Below are positions 1 to 11,444 of a DNA stretch of 64,000 bases, piece after piece. The stretch comes from Capra hircus (Eukaryota; Chordata; Mammalia; Artiodactyla; Bovidae). Under the pieces are notes generated by a model. The model was not told where the DNA came from. It saw only the letters and a list, made by a program, of their open reading frames with translations, and made no database searches. Position 1 is the stretch's first letter. Each line of letters starts with the position of its first letter. The stretch covers positions 55,479,591-55,543,590 of the forward strand of contig NC_030811.1 in assembly GCF_001704415.2 (NCBI RefSeq), written 5' to 3'. Both the position numbers and the translations under genes were made by a program.

Positions 1-136
1 CGGCAGCTGGTCCCTTGATAAGAGGAGCTGGAGACGGGCAGCAGCAGCCACTGCCACTGAGGAGCCGGCCCAGCTTCAGAGAGGAAGCGCTTCCTTCCCA
101 TCCCTTGCCTTCTCATCTCAGCACCTGCACTGCCTG
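1..136 (+). other. PPP1R17: PPP1R17 exon 1, 5' UTR (partial or complete)
   Basis: The first 136 bases are GC-richer than what follows and end in a strong donor, CTG|GTAAGTGC, with GT at 137-138. No ATG-led reading frame of note lies inside, so the exon would be untranslated. Its distance to the start codon (about 5.8 kb) suits the compact human gene as I remember it. Whether base 1 is the real transcription start or the window cuts the exon cannot be told. Assignment to PPP1R17 is inference from position, strand and the donor. Confidence 0.55.
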
Positions 137-858
137 GTAAGTGCTTCAGGTCTTTACTCTGAGAACATTTACGGTGAGAAAGGCAAGTTTCCAGTAAGTT
201 ACTGATTTGTGGTTGCTAAGACAAAGAAGGCTGCAGCTGGTGGTACAGGGGGTGTGAGGAATAAGGGTACTTTCTGGAGCAAGACTAAGCCGGGGCTAGA
301 TGGGGACCTGGGAAAGTTACCACTTTCAAATCATTTTTCTAAGAGAAGTGGAGTCCTGAGTTCTATAAAAACCAGAGCCCTCACAAATTAAATTGTGAAG
401 TTTCACAATGAACACAGATATATCTGTGTATTCACACAGCAGTGTGGAGAGGCTTATCTTTGAAAGCTGAGAGTGTCCTAATCAAAAAACCTTTCTATGT
501 CCTACTTTGAGTAACAGTCATTCCTCGAGGAATACTGCAAATTTAGGTCTTCTAAAGGAACAAATTTGATTTTAAAATGTGATATTTTTGACCTGAATTC
601 AGCCCTCAGGTTAAAAATAGGTTTGATAAAAGATATGAATTTTTATATAACCAGGGGGTACGTTAATCAGATATCACATTGGGCTGTGGCCATAACCTTC
701 TAACTTTTTATTCTGTCTAATAAATCCAAGCCTGACTAATGTAGGGCAATTCTTTAGAATATCACATGACTTAGCTAAGTGTCAGCTTGCTCCTGAGAAT
801 CAGTGTTAGCATGTTCCCAAGGCCTGGAAAAGGGTGTTCTGCAGTTCGTTTTTATCTT

Positions 859-864
859 TCTCTC

Positions 865-894
<30 letters not shown>
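859..894. repeat. (TC)n followed by T-run
   Basis: A CT microsatellite runs directly into a homopolymer T tract of about 19 bases. It sits at the tail side of an antisense L1 fragment. Confidence 0.85.
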
Positions 895-896
<2 letters not shown>

Positions 897-899
897 TTT

Positions 900-1100
900 G
901 AAAAATAAAGTGTATTTTTTAATTAATTAATTTTTATTGGAGTATTGTTGGTTTACAATGTCGTGTTAGTTTCTATTGTATAGAGAAATGAGTCAGCAAT
1001 ACATATACATGTATCCCCTCGCTTTTGGACTTCCTTCCCATTCAGGTCGCCACAAGTGCACTAAGAGTTTCCTGTGCCGTATAGTATGTTCTACTTGGGA
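900..1100 (-). mobile_element. L1 3' end fragment (antisense)
   Basis: The TTTTTATTGGAGTATTGTTG tail side and the stretch with ATACATATACATGTATCCCC are typical of the 3' UTR of artiodactyl L1 read on the opposite strand. It is diverged and 5'-truncated, with no coding sequence left. Confidence 0.65.
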
Positions 1101-1204
1101 TTGTTCTTATCTCATCATAGTTTCAGAAAAGGCCAGAAATGGGACAAGGAAATGGTTCCAGTGGTTCGATTTCGATGTACATGTTGTAATTACAAGAAGC
1201 AGAT

Positions 1205-1405
1205 GAAAAGAGCAAAAAAAGCAACTCACATTCTTGAAATGGTAGCATATACTGGGAGCTTGACACACATTGTATTATTAATACTTTCAATAGCCCTGGA
1301 GAAGAGCCACTACCCTGCCCATTTCACAGATGTGGAAACTAAGTTTCCAAGAGGGCATATAACTTTCCCAAGTTCACCCAGCTACAGAGTGAGACCAAGC
1401 ATTTG
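1205..1405. repeat. MIR-like ancient SINE remnant
   Basis: The CATTTCACAGATGTGGAAAC and AAGTTCACCCAGCTACAGAG phrases are the hallmark core of mammalian-wide interspersed repeats. It is strongly diverged, so its edges are soft. Confidence 0.5.
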
Positions 1406-1624
1406 TTTCTACCTCATATTACCTGCCAGCACCAAATGCTTACAGTCAGTGAGGGATTTTCTGTCTATGAATTAAACCACATATTCTAACACCCACCTGA
1501 GAATCCACTCATTGTTAAGGTCAAAATGCCCAGAGCCTTTTTTGACCTCATACTCAACCAATCTTTTTTAGCTAAAGAAACAGCATTACTGTCCTCCTGA
1601 AATAGGAATCAGCTCTGAGCTAGT

Positions 1625-1836
1625 GGGCTCCCCAGGTGGCTCAGAAGTAACTAATTCACCTGCCAATGCAGGAGATGTGTGTTTGATCCCTGGGTGAGGA
1701 AGATCCCCAGGAGAAGGAAACAGCAACCCACTCCAGTATTCTTGTCTGGAGAATCCCATGGACAGAGGAATCTGGCAGACTACAGCCCACGAGGTCACAA
1801 GAATCAGACATAACTGAGCGACTGTTCACACACACC
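1625..1836 (+). mobile_element. Bov-tA SINE
   Basis: A tRNA-derived head (CCAGGTGGCTCAG, then B-box-like TTTGATCCC) is followed by a Bov-A body (CACTCCAGTATTCTTG and GAATCCCATGGACAGAGG) and ends in the GACATAACTGAGCGAC tail. Confidence 0.9.
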
Positions 1837-3564
1837 TGAGCTAGTGGAGTTAGGGTCCCTCCAGGCATCCTTGGCTTCCACAGGCTGCTCTGGCATGCCT
1901 GTCCTGCAACCGTGCACTTCCTTCCTTGCAACTCAGTTCCCTAGACCTTTCTGTTTCTGTTCTCAAAAGAGAAAGACATCGTTGTCATTCATAACCCCTA
2001 GGTATTGACATCAGTTAATGTAGCTCCTCTCAAATGCATTTGTATTTACAAGTGTGTCTCTGAGAAGAGCAATGTGAGAATTAGCCAGGGGAATTACAAC
2101 AGTTTAGTGATCAGAGTCCTGAAAACCTCCTTAAACCCCTGAAATACCGTCACCTGGTCTCTGGCACAAGCGTCACCAATCCAACCACATTCTCTCAAGC
2201 AGCAAGGAGAAAGTCAGACAGACCCATGCTTTCTTCTCTAATGGGAAAATTCAAAAACCAAAAATTTTTTTGTTGTTAAAGTCAACATAAATTCATTCTG
2301 TAGCAAAATCTGACATAAAAAATAAATGATTTTATAGTTTAGCGTGAATGCTCGCATTTTTGCTGCAGAAGTAATGCCTGTGGTTGTGCCACTTCCTGTG
2401 ACCCCTCTGGACAGGCTACATAATCATAGCTTCCTGATTTCCACCACACAGGTAGCTCCAGGCTTTTCAGAAGAAGGTGGGAGGGCTGATATTGACAATC
2501 ACAGTGGCAGTTAGAGTTGTCACTGTGTGAGTATTAAAATTCAGAGACCACACTGAACCAATAAGTGGAAAAGAATGCTAAAGCATTGCAAATCGTTGAC
2601 TAGAAAACAGTTTATAAAATGCCCTTAAGGCATCTCTTCAGTCCCTAGTGCACCATGGGCTTAGGTATGAAAGAAAGAGCTGATGCTTCAGAAAATTCCC
2701 AAATAACAGCGAGCTGCTGAGGGAGATGATGAAAGCTTCCCTGGACAGCGTAACAAAGGCAACATCATTTATTGTGCTTGGTGTGGGGACTGAATTCAAG
2801 AAAGGAGTGCATGGGCACGGTCAGGAATAGGAAGTAGAAATATTCCATTTCCTAGTTTAAGAATGAGGCCAGCTCCTGATTTACAGCAGCTCAATTATCT
2901 GGAGCACCCCCTCTCACTGAGGGCAGAAAAGCAGAGGGAATAAAGAGATGGAGAACATCCTCTATTATGTGCTAAACAGGCGCATACAATGACAATCCCC
3001 AGGAAGGCGATGCTTAGCCCCAAATCTCTCTCTCTTCTGTGGATTTGTTCCTTTCTTTGCGTGAAAGTTTTCTGCCAAAAAGATTGTAGTGACATCATCC
3101 ATAATAAAAGTAAGCTTCTAATTCCATGGGCAAAACACATCCCTGCCCAGCACAGGGTAGTTTTGTGATGTAAAATCCCAAATGTGAAAAATCATCTCTC
3201 AGGCTCCTGCAAACAGAGGCTTACCATCATCCTTTCACTCACACTGATTTAAAATAGTGATGTTTCCCCCCATAGATACTAGGTGCTGTCTTGAGGAACA
3301 AACATGTGTCAGTTTTACGACTAATCACCAGGGAGCCTTGCCTTGTCCAGGGACTTCTGAACTTCACACAGTTCAGCCCCCAAGGGAAGCCTCCTCTTTC
3401 TCAAGTCCTATACTGTGAGAGCCAGTTTTCTCAGATGAGGGCTGGCCATCCCATGGTTCAACATCCAGATGAAAATGAGTCAATGATTTTTCAAATTATT
3501 TCAGTTCCTTAGCAAGTCTTCCTTAGCCAGATATCTAGGAAGGTATAGAAAATGTTATATAACA

Positions 3565-3705
3565 ACTCAATGCCTACAATGTTCAAAGCACAGAGCTACT
3601 GTATAATCATCACAGTAACTCTACAGGATTGTTACTATTAAGTCTATTCTACAGATAAGAACACTGAGGCTAAGAATGGGAGACAGAGAGGAACCTACGT
3701 CCCCA
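3565..3705. repeat. MIR-like remnant
   Basis: The stretch contains ACAGATAAGAACACTGAGGC preceded by CATCACAGTAACTCTACAGG, matching the MIR core pattern. No function is seen. Confidence 0.45.
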
Positions 3706-5284
3706 GGTACCAGTGTGTGGGTGCCCCAGTAAGATGCTGACTTTGGCAAATTCTACCACAGAAGCTGCAGCCTGTAGGGAGAAAGGGCAGAAATGATTAT
3801 ATTGCACTTGGGCTTCATCTATCCTCATGACATCATGATGATTTAGTCACTTCCTCAAAGTCGTATAGCTTTTAGTTAAAAGACTGAGATTTAACCTAGA
3901 TCTATTTGGCTTGAAAGCTCGGATTCAAATTAAATGACCAGTTATTGAGCACATAGGGAGCAGCCATATGATCCAAGTGAAAAGACCAGCTTACCATAGT
4001 TTGGAGAAGAGTGGGTACTCCCGCCAGAGAGGACCTAGAGTAGAAGGTAAGAGGTATGTGTTCAAGTGATGATTCTGACTCTAAGTGTGTGATTAATTGT
4101 GAGTGATTTTAAGCTCTTTGAGCCTCCATTTCTTTTTCTAGAAAATGAATATTTTAACTAGATCCTGCATGGGGTGACCTTCAGCCCAAAGTCTATGAAA
4201 GAGCCCATGAATTTCTGCCCAAAGAGATGAAAGATTGATTTGAGTAGGAGCACAGTCCATATCTGATGACTTTGCCTCCAGACCTCAGCCCTGAGTCCCC
4301 TCATCCCGAATGATGGTCCCATAGCTTTCTTCATGAAAGCAGGTAGGAACCGGCCACCCAAGTTAGCAGTGTTCTTCCTTATGGTTCCAGGGAATTGGCA
4401 GTCTCCATACAAACACTAAAAACAATGGCCTGAATTGATTTCTGCTGAAGTCACTCAGAGCAGTCAGTCTTCTCAGAATGACACTAAAAGCTGGCTCAAG
4501 TAATCTGTTAATGGCTCCATCTGCTCCACAATGATCTCAGCTTGTAGGGGGAGAAGCCCTCTAGCCTTCCCAGAGAACACTGGCTTCTTCCTCAGAAGAC
4601 AACTGAGTTGAACTAATTCTATGAGCTTGAAATGTTATCTCAGTTGGTGTGTGTGTTCTTCAGCATGCCAGTAATCCAAGAATCTCAAGAAAAGAGGACA
4701 AACTGGGTTATTTAAATAGCATTCCTCTTCAACCATTATTGCTATGGTAGAACATGAGTAATAAATCATCCCAAAGAAATAGAAGATAGGCAGACTCTAA
4801 TGAAGATTTCCTATAAATCTCATCTAATGCATTCCTCATTCAGACCTGACATATGTCCGTTCTGAATTCCTACTCCTCGTGAACAATGGCTACAACTAAT
4901 AGCTCTGTAAAGTTCAATGGATTTGCGGTTTAGGAAAGATGGGCAATGGCAGAGGGGTGGGGCAAGAGGAAACAGATTTGCTCTAATGTCAGAAATCTCT
5001 AGGGAGAAAATAATAAAGATCTATTTCGAGTCCTGGATATTTTCCTACCAGAATTGTAACATGAATAGGGAAGAAGTCTCAATACTTCATAGTTACAAGC
5101 ATGTAATGGTAGAAAATCAGAAACCTTGTTCAACGTGGATTCAAAGGAACCACTATTTCAAGAGTCTTGGGTCACTAGTGGAAGTTTGCAGAAATAGAGA
5201 TATTTCCAAGTGTGGCTATTTAATAAATGTGTGACTGAATAAATTAATTAAATTTTCTGATCCTCAGTCTTTTTACCTGTGAAA

Positions 5285-5498
5285 AGTAAAAGTGAAGTCG
5301 CTCAAGCGTGCCCGACTCTTTGCGACCCCATGGATAGCAGCCTGCACCAAGCTCCTCTGTCCGTGGGATTTTCGAGGCAAGAGTACTGTAGTGGGTTGCC
5401 ATTTCCTTCTCCAGGGAATCTTCCCAACCCAGGGATCGAACCCAGGTCTCTAACATTGTAGACAGACGCTTTATCATCTGAACCACCAGGGAAGTTTC
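5285..5498 (-). mobile_element. Bov-tA SINE (antisense)
   Basis: The reverse form of the SINE runs from AAGTGAAGTCGCTCAAGCGT through GACTCTTTGCGACCCCATGG to GAACCACCAGGGAAG. It is full length including the tRNA-like head at the right. Confidence 0.9.
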
Positions 5499-5712
5499 CA
5501 TACCTGTGAAGTAGGCATAATCCTACTTTCAGCACTCAACCAAAAAAAAAAAAAAAAAATTTCAGGCAAGATTTAATAAGATTTCCTGTAACTCCCAGCT
5601 AACTCATTTCTAATTCACTTTATAAGGGTTCATTCTAAACCCCCACAGTACTTCTGAAAGATGGCAAATATTGAACATTTGATACATGACAATTACTGAC
5701 AAATCCATATCT

Positions 5713-5740
5713 GTGTGTGTGTGTGAGAGAGAGAGAGAGT
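5713..5740. repeat. (GT)n(GA)n microsatellite
   Basis: A short run of GT repeats switches directly to GA repeats, a compound dinucleotide microsatellite in PPP1R17 intron 1. Confidence 0.85.
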
Positions 5741-5934
5741 GTGATTCATTTATTTTGGCTTAAATATTAAGTTTAGAACTTCTAGTAGCTAAGTAGAAAA
5801 AGCAGACTTCAAAATAGAATTGAATTGAGAGCATAGCTGTAAATGTTCAATAAATATACTTATTTAATAAGTGAGTGAATAAGCAGAAGACATACTAATG
5901 GTCTTGTTTCTATACTTCTGTGGTGCTGGGGAAG

Positions 5935-5959
5935 AAATCCACACACCTGCTTTCCTTTG
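5935..5959 (+). other. PPP1R17: PPP1R17 exon 2, 5' UTR part and acceptor
   Basis: Upstream of the start codon the nearest AG is at 5933-5934, after a pyrimidine-rich stretch (about 5902-5920) that is broken by a purine-rich run next to the AG. This makes it a mediocre acceptor. An alternative AG at 5884-5885 would lengthen the leader by 50 nt. No AG occurs between 5935 and the ATG, so the acceptor must be at or before 5934. Confidence 0.4.
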
Positions 5960-6041
5960 ATGATGTCTACTGAGCAAATGCAGCCTCTGGAGCTCTCAGA
6001 AGACAGACTGGACAAGCTAGACCCTCGCTGCAGCCACTTAG
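5960..6041 (+). CDS. PPP1R17: PPP1R17 coding exon 2 (residues 1-27 plus one base)
   Basis: This exon encodes the N-terminus beginning MMSTEQMQPLELSEDR, which I recognise as the start of G-substrate. It ends in ...CSHL and then a single G, so the exon closes in phase 1 before the donor G|GTAAATG (GT at 6042-6043). Two ATG codons stand side by side at 5960 and 5963. The first has T at -3 and the second has A at -3, so initiation may occur at either, and the known family proteins begin with Met-Met. The frame stays open past the donor to 6190, but that part is intron. The segment is acidic and polar with no signal peptide or membrane span, consistent with a small, largely disordered cytosolic phosphatase inhibitor. 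Confidence 0.93.
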
Positions 6042-6969
6042 GTAAATGCTACAGTGTGAATGTCAGTGGTGAAAGTCAGAAAGGGGGCGTCTCTGCCATT
6101 CAGTTTGCAAGCAAGTCAGAGGGAGGTTCCCGGAAACCTGATAGTTTGAGATTTCTGTTGACAGCCAACACCAGATGGACAGGCAAATAGCCCATGGGTC
6201 TGGGGGGTCTGTCGTGTAAATATTAGCTGAAGCACTGGAGAGAAGCTCATTAGAATTTAAAAAAGAGAGAAGAGGCATTGTCCTCTTTTTTGGGTCTGAC
6301 AGAGTCCCAGGCAGAGCATTTTTGAGGCCATAAATGGAGAGTGGCAGTCTAGCTTGTTTCCAGTATTTCCTGACACACTTACACCCCATGTGCAGTGCCA
6401 ATAAAATATTTCAAATATCTCTCTTTGCCTATCAAGACAGAATTTTAAATAGCCTTTTTCTGCTTTATTGTCAATCTGTTTCCTTTCCAGAACTGACTTT
6501 CTGCATAACCTTTGTAATGAAAATACCAGTAACATTTCTGCCTCTCCCATTTCTAAAAATGAGACACTCAGACTTTTGATGGATGGGCCTTTTGCATATT
6601 CATAGCCTTTGTTTATGCCTCGCCTGGTTATGACTCCGCGCCCCCCACCACCTCTCCTTTCTCCCCATTTACTCTCAAGATATGTTGTACTCAGGATTTC
6701 TCCAAAAATCAAGGAAATGCATTTGAAGTAAAAGTTAAAATTGAAGAAAATGTCTTGCTCTCTGTACAGTGCCCTGAGTGGCACCTTAGGGTTGAATGGT
6801 CACCCATGACTGGTCCATAGCCAGCCTATACCTCCAGAGACCCCACAGCTGGGCAGTACCCATTCTGAGCCATTTTCATTCATTCAGCAAAGGTCTACAG
6901 TATGTATAATGTGGGGGAGATTAATTGTGCTCTGTGGTAATAAAGTTTTGAAATTACATTTTCAGCCAG

Positions 6970-7135
6970 GCATTGAAATACATAGTCCCTAGAGCCTGGC
7001 TTTAACCCTGTTGCCATAACCTACCAGCAGTGGAATCTTTAGCCTTTTAGCTGGCCTTCTAAACCTGTTTCCTCATTACAAATTATGGCTAAAAATACCT
7101 TTCCTTGTGGGCATGATATGAGAACTAAGTGAGAT
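6970..7135. repeat. MIR-like remnant
   Basis: AGAGCCTGGCTTTAACCCTG at the left and CTGTTTCCTCATTACAAATT at the right follow the MIR layout. Confidence 0.4.
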
Positions 7136-7537
7136 AATGTATTCAGAATGGTGAGAGTATTTAACAGCTAGTAAAACACAGGCATTGTTGAATAGGAGAA
7201 GGTATTGGTCTATCCCACACATGAAAATGAGGTGAAATCACCAAGTTGATAAGTAGCACTCGTAAAGTCCCCCTTTCATCTCCTTTCCTGTGTGCAGAAA
7301 AACTTAAAATCATACAGGCCAATGCCTTACACACAGTACAATTTTAAAAAGTGTTTATTAAATTGAAATGATTGGATGAAATTATCAAAATCTCCTAGGC
7401 AGAAGGAAATATTTATTACTATTGGCTGAAGAATGATGTTTTTCATTTTTGGCTATGTATTATGACCTTTCGATGATGCAGGCATAATGATATATGGTTA
7501 CTAAATATGTCTGGTGATACGTTCCTCACACATATTT

Positions 7538-7757
7538 GGGTATGCTCAGTCACTCCGTTGTGTCCGACTCTTTGCAACCCTATGGGTGGACTGCAGCCCG
7601 CCAGGCTCCTCTGTTCACGGGATTTCCCAGGCAAGAATACTGGAGTGGGTTGCCATTTCCTTCTCCAGGGGATCTTCCCAACCCAGGGATTGAACCCTTG
7701 TTGCCTGTGGTATCTGCATTGTACATGGATTCTTTACTGCTGAGCCACCTTGGGTTT
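7538..7757 (-). mobile_element. Bov-tA SINE (antisense)
   Basis: CAGTCACTCCGTTGTGTCCG, then ATGGGTGGACTGCAGCCCGC, and the closing GAGCCACC of the reversed tRNA-like head mark a full-length antisense copy. Confidence 0.9.
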
Positions 7758-8603
7758 TCTAAGGCAAAGAATCATCCAGATGTAATGTCCAATAGACCAT
7801 AAGTAACTTGGAAACAAAGTATGTTTTACTTCTAGTTTTAGTCCTAGCTCAATGTCTGGCATATATAGTAGGAGCTTAATCAATATTCGTTGAATAAATA
7901 AATGAATGAATGATACAGGCTATGTCTAGACCCATAAAACGAAAGTGAAAATGTTTGGCACATTTAATCCTCCATGTTTTAAAGAAGCTCACCTGAATGT
8001 TTTCATTAAAAACAGAAAGAGAAAGCCAGAAAGGACAGATAAGAGGAAGGGAGGGAGGGAAGAGGGATTGAAAAGATTCAGTTAGTCCCTAAATTTCCCC
8101 AACTTCATTTATAATTATAGATCTAGCCAGGCAATATCCAGGTGATAGTGAGTTTCCAGAGAAAACAGATAGTTTCATTGTTTTGCAGCTTCTTAGAATC
8201 CTAATAGAAGAGCTCTTTATACAAAATATATTTGAGTTCATTCATTCAAGCATACATTCAACAGATATCTATCCAGTTACTAAGGAGATAAAACACAAGA
8301 CACCTGTCATCAAAGAGGGCAGAGAAAACATATGCATAAATAATAACTAGATTATCCTTTAAAGGTGTTACATGAGTAAAAATGCTGTGGGTGTTTATAA
8401 AATGAGAAAGGACATGCAGGACTAGAATTAGTGAGGTGAGATAAAGATGGGGTGGGATGAGAGGGTTGGGCTTTCCTCTGAGCCTTTAGGAAAGTATTGG
8501 GGGTTAGCAACAGCCAGAGTGAACATTTTTTAAGTATGTGAAATATATCAAATGTATCAAATGATTTACCATCATCAACAAATTTAAGTATCTCTGTCTT
8601 TGT

Positions 8604-8630
8604 CTCTCTCACACACACACGCGCACGCAT
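8604..8630. repeat. (CT)n(CA)n short microsatellite
   Basis: A short CTCTCTCACACACACAC run with interruptions (GCGC). Confidence 0.7.
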
Positions 8631-8790
8631 TGATTTAATATTATCCCCATCTTATAAGTTGAGAGAATATTAAAGTTCCTAAGTATTAAGACTCCCCACC
8701 CACAAAAAAAATAAAAGTCTTGCCAAGTTCTCAGAACTAACAAGAAATAGAGTCAAACTTTTAACTCATACCAGTCTAACTCCACCTAAT

Positions 8791-8825
8791 CATTGTTTCA
8801 ACATGCATTGTTTCAACATGCATTC
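8791..8825. repeat. 15-bp tandem duplication at a SINE edge
   Basis: CATTGTTTCAACATG occurs twice head to tail, followed by a third partial unit (CATTC). It directly abuts the left edge of the Bov-A2 fragment. Confidence 0.8.
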
Positions 8826-9006
8826 ACAACTGAGCGACTTCACTTCCACTTTTCACTTTCATGCATTGGAGAAGGAAATGGCAACCCACTCCAGGGTTCT
8901 TGCCTGGAGAATCCCAGGGATGGGGGAGCCTGGTGGGCTGCTGTCTATGGGGTCGCACAGAGTCAGACACGACTGAAGCGACTTAGCAGCAGCAGCAGCA
9001 GCAGCA
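8826..9006 (+). mobile_element. Bov-A2 SINE fragment with (AGC)n tail
   Basis: The fragment opens in the linker region (TCACAACTGAGCGACTTCAC), contains one full Bov-A unit, and ends in GACTGAAGCGACTT followed by an AGC trinucleotide run (about 8985-9006). The first Bov-A unit is missing. Confidence 0.88.
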
Positions 9007-9200
9007 GTTTTCCCTTTTACTGCATATATCCATGCCTGCAAAGTCCTCCATAGAAAAAGGCCACAATCAATAAATGCTTTTCTTTTTCAGACCAAAAGTT
9101 TCCTCCCTCCCGTCAGATTTAACTGTAAACCAACCAGTCTGTGACTGAACCCTTGCTCATGTCATATTCTTCTTTTTCCTTTGTATCTTGTCAAAATCAG

Positions 9201-9353
9201 ATGATCTTTCAGACCAGTTTATTAAGGATTGTGATCTCAAAAAGAAGCCTATAAAGGGGAAAAATGTACAAGTCACCCTGAATGTTGAGTCAGATCAGAA
9301 GAAACCAAGGAGAAAAGACACACCAGCCCTGCATGTTCCACCTTTCATACCAG
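9201..9353 (+). CDS. PPP1R17: PPP1R17 coding exon 3 (residues 28-78, first phospho-site Thr68)
   Basis: The acceptor at 9199-9200 follows a T-rich tract (CTTCTTTTTCCTTTG), and the donor is CCAG|GTAATGG with GT at 9354-9355. The exon is 153 bp, 51 codons, phase 1 at both ends. It starts DDLSDQFIKDC and carries KKPRRKDTPALHVPPF, a basic stretch directly before Thr at residue 68 when counted through the spliced CDS. Thr68 is the first of the two established cGMP-dependent kinase sites of G-substrate, and the R-R-K-D-T-P context is typical. Phosphorylation is what turns the protein into a PP1/PP2A inhibitor. Exon 4 is the same length and phase and repeats the motif, so the two look like a duplicated exon pair. 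Confidence 0.95.
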
Positions 9354-10644
9354 GTAATGGACAATGAGATCAGTTTGCATGTCTGTAAAAGGGGACTACT
9401 GGCTTCTAGATTACTTTTTTTTTTTCCTTAAATAGTTTGATATTTTTCAATCATTGGTACAGTCTCTGTATTTGTCTGAGTTACTCTAAGGAGGTCCCTA
9501 TAGCACAGAAATTCTAAAATATGAGTGGATAACACAATACAAGTGTACTTTTCTCTCATCAGTGGAAGCTGGGGGGAGTGGAGAGGCAGGCTTTGCTCCA
9601 AACAGTCATTCAGGGACTCAAGACAATGGACACCATCAGCACTTGGCTTCTAAAGTCACCGTAGGCACGGGCATCCAGCAGACCCAGAGCAGACAGAGTG
9701 GAGGGTCGGCAGGCACACGCACTTCCTTCAGTCACTTCCTCACCTGACCGCAAGGGAGGCTGAGAAATGCAGCCCAGGTCTGAGCCAGGAGCAGAACAAA
9801 ACCGTCTTAGGAACAGCTAATGCATCTCTGTAACAACCAGGCATGTGACTTGTGACACTCTCTTGTTTCCAAAAGTTTTGTCTTATTTCTTCTACCCCTT
9901 CCTTCCTTCCAGGATATTTATTTAATGTCCTCTCTATTCACAACCTACTCTTAGGGAGACAAAAGAAATAGAAATTTTCCTTTCTGGAAAGAAACTTCCC
10001 ATTTTATAAAACGGAGATAAGAGAAACACATAAACAGCTGAAATATGCGGTAAGAGAGAACATCATAAAGGAGGCCTCGGATAAGGACCCTGGGAGCTCA
10101 GTTTGGCCTATGAACTGTAGACTGGTTTTCTAGAGGAGGCTGTTTTTAGAGAGTTTGTGCATAATGGAGAGAACGTTCATGTGTAGAAGAGGGGAGAGGA
10201 GGCAGGTGGTGGAAGCAGAGAACTAGTTAAGCCAGTGAAGAACATAGTAGCACGCAGCTTATGGAACAGCAAATGCCCCATCATTCTAGCAAGGGTAGGC
10301 CTCAGCAGCAGACAAAACTCAGCTCAATTCCTCCAGCACATCTTTGCCTCACTTTCCTCAGCAAAGTAACAGTGGTAGTATTAAAAAAACCTCACGTTTC
10401 TGTGAGGCTAAAATGAAATCAGTCATGTAAAAACCCTTTGTATAAAGCATGTTATCTAGTGTAGCCTCCATAGATATAATTCTTATGATAAAGAATCTGC
10501 TTTTATTAAGATATTTGAAAAGTTGATTATTAAGATGATGTTTGCACATCACCAGATGCATGTGCAAATATGGACACACTGTCCTTGTGTTCTGAGACAT
10601 ATGTGTTTGACCCTGTTTCTCCCTCTGTTCTCCTAACTATGCAG
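9354..10644 (+). other. PPP1R17: PPP1R17 intron 3
   Basis: This 1.29-kb intron separates the duplicated exons. I see no ruminant SINE or LINE in it; only a T-run near 9414-9425 and CTTCC repeats near 9897-9911 stand out. A 61-codon open frame at 9562-9747 shows no family resemblance. Confidence 0.85.
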
Positions 10645-10797
10645 ACGTCCTTTCAGAACATTTAATTACAAGATACGATGTCCAAGACATACAACCAAAG
10701 GGCAAAATGAGTCCAGTTCTTCAAAACACTGATCTGGAACAGAAAAAGCCAAGGAGAAAAGACACACCTGCCCTGCACGTGTCCCCCTTTGCAGCAG
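10645..10797 (+). CDS. PPP1R17: PPP1R17 coding exon 4 (residues 79-129, second phospho-site Thr119)
   Basis: The acceptor is strong: a CT-rich run (TTTCTCCCTCTGTTCTCC), then CTAAC, then GCAG at 10641-10644. The donor is GCAG|GTAAAAG with GT at 10798-10799. The exon is 153 bp with phase 1 ends, exactly like exon 3. It reads VLSEHLITRYDVQ and then EQKKPRRKDTPALHVSPF, placing the second phospho-acceptor at Thr119, 51 residues after Thr68. The codon spanning the exon 3/4 junction is GAC (Asp79). Reading through the donor gives a longer open frame into the intron up to 10994, which is not coding. Only 1.29 kb separates this exon from exon 3, as expected for a local tandem exon duplication. Confidence 0.95.
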
Positions 10798-11444
10798 GTA
10801 AAAGAGCTGGTGCAGGGCATTTGCAAGGGGTGATGGGAACAGGTCAAGAGCCTTACCATCTGGAGTGCCACAGGCTCAGCCTTTGTCCTGGCCCAGCAGT
10901 CTGTGTCTTGCAGAAATGTTCACGGGAGAAATATTTACTGCTGCCTCTCAGGTTTGCCTTCCTTGGCAGTTTACCTGGGGCTGGCAGAGCATAACTCATG
11001 CTTCAGCAGAACTGGTCAGATCCACTGAGTCAATAAAATAGAAATGTCAGTGGGTCCTTGAAAAGAATTTAAATACCCTCCTCCCCAGTCACCCAGGGAT
11101 CTTGCATCCTATGACTGAGAGTTGGTTCTCCCAAAACACCTGGATATATTGACCAAATCCTCAAAATAAGAGAGAGGGAGGGAGAGAGAGAGAGCTGCAG
11201 AAATAATGATAGCTCTCTCTATGTGAGTCAAATCAAACCAAAAAATGTTGCTGAACTACGGGCACAATCCCTCACTATAGGGCAGCCAGTGTGTGAGGTA
11301 TAGGCTTGTCCCTGAGAATTTTAGGTACAAGTTGGGAAATTGGGGAATGAGACAAGTAAGTCATGGTCAGAGTATAAGATGGGAGTGTGTGTGTGTTTGT
11401 TTTATATAGATAGTCTGGGGTGGGAGAATGGCAGAGGAGAAAAT

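Larger units (their letters stand above)
137..5934 (+). other. PPP1R17: PPP1R17 intron 1
   Basis: The intron runs from the GTAAGT donor at 137 to the AG near 5934. It holds a TC/T simple repeat, an old L1 3' end, two Bov-tA SINEs and MIR-like remnants (listed separately). The remaining stretches (about 140-850, 1840-3560, 3770-5280 and 5500-5930) are unique sequence in which I see no exon-like or structured feature. Confidence 0.6.
6042..9200 (+). other. PPP1R17: PPP1R17 intron 2
   Basis: The intron runs from the donor G|GTAAATG to the acceptor at 9200. It contains one antisense Bov-tA, one partial Bov-A2 with an AGC tail and MIR/L2-like remnants. The unique parts (about 6200-6960, 7140-7530 and 7920-8780) show no exon-like signal that I can support. 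Confidence 0.8.

Noticed and set aside
209..391. 60-codon open frame in PPP1R17 intron 1
   Set aside because: It lies just past the exon 1 donor, begins without ATG and has no recognisable motif. It is chance open frame in intron.
10707..10994. 95-codon open frame overlapping PPP1R17 exon 4
   Set aside because: Its first part is the true exon frame. The rest simply reads through the strong GTAAAAG donor into the intron.
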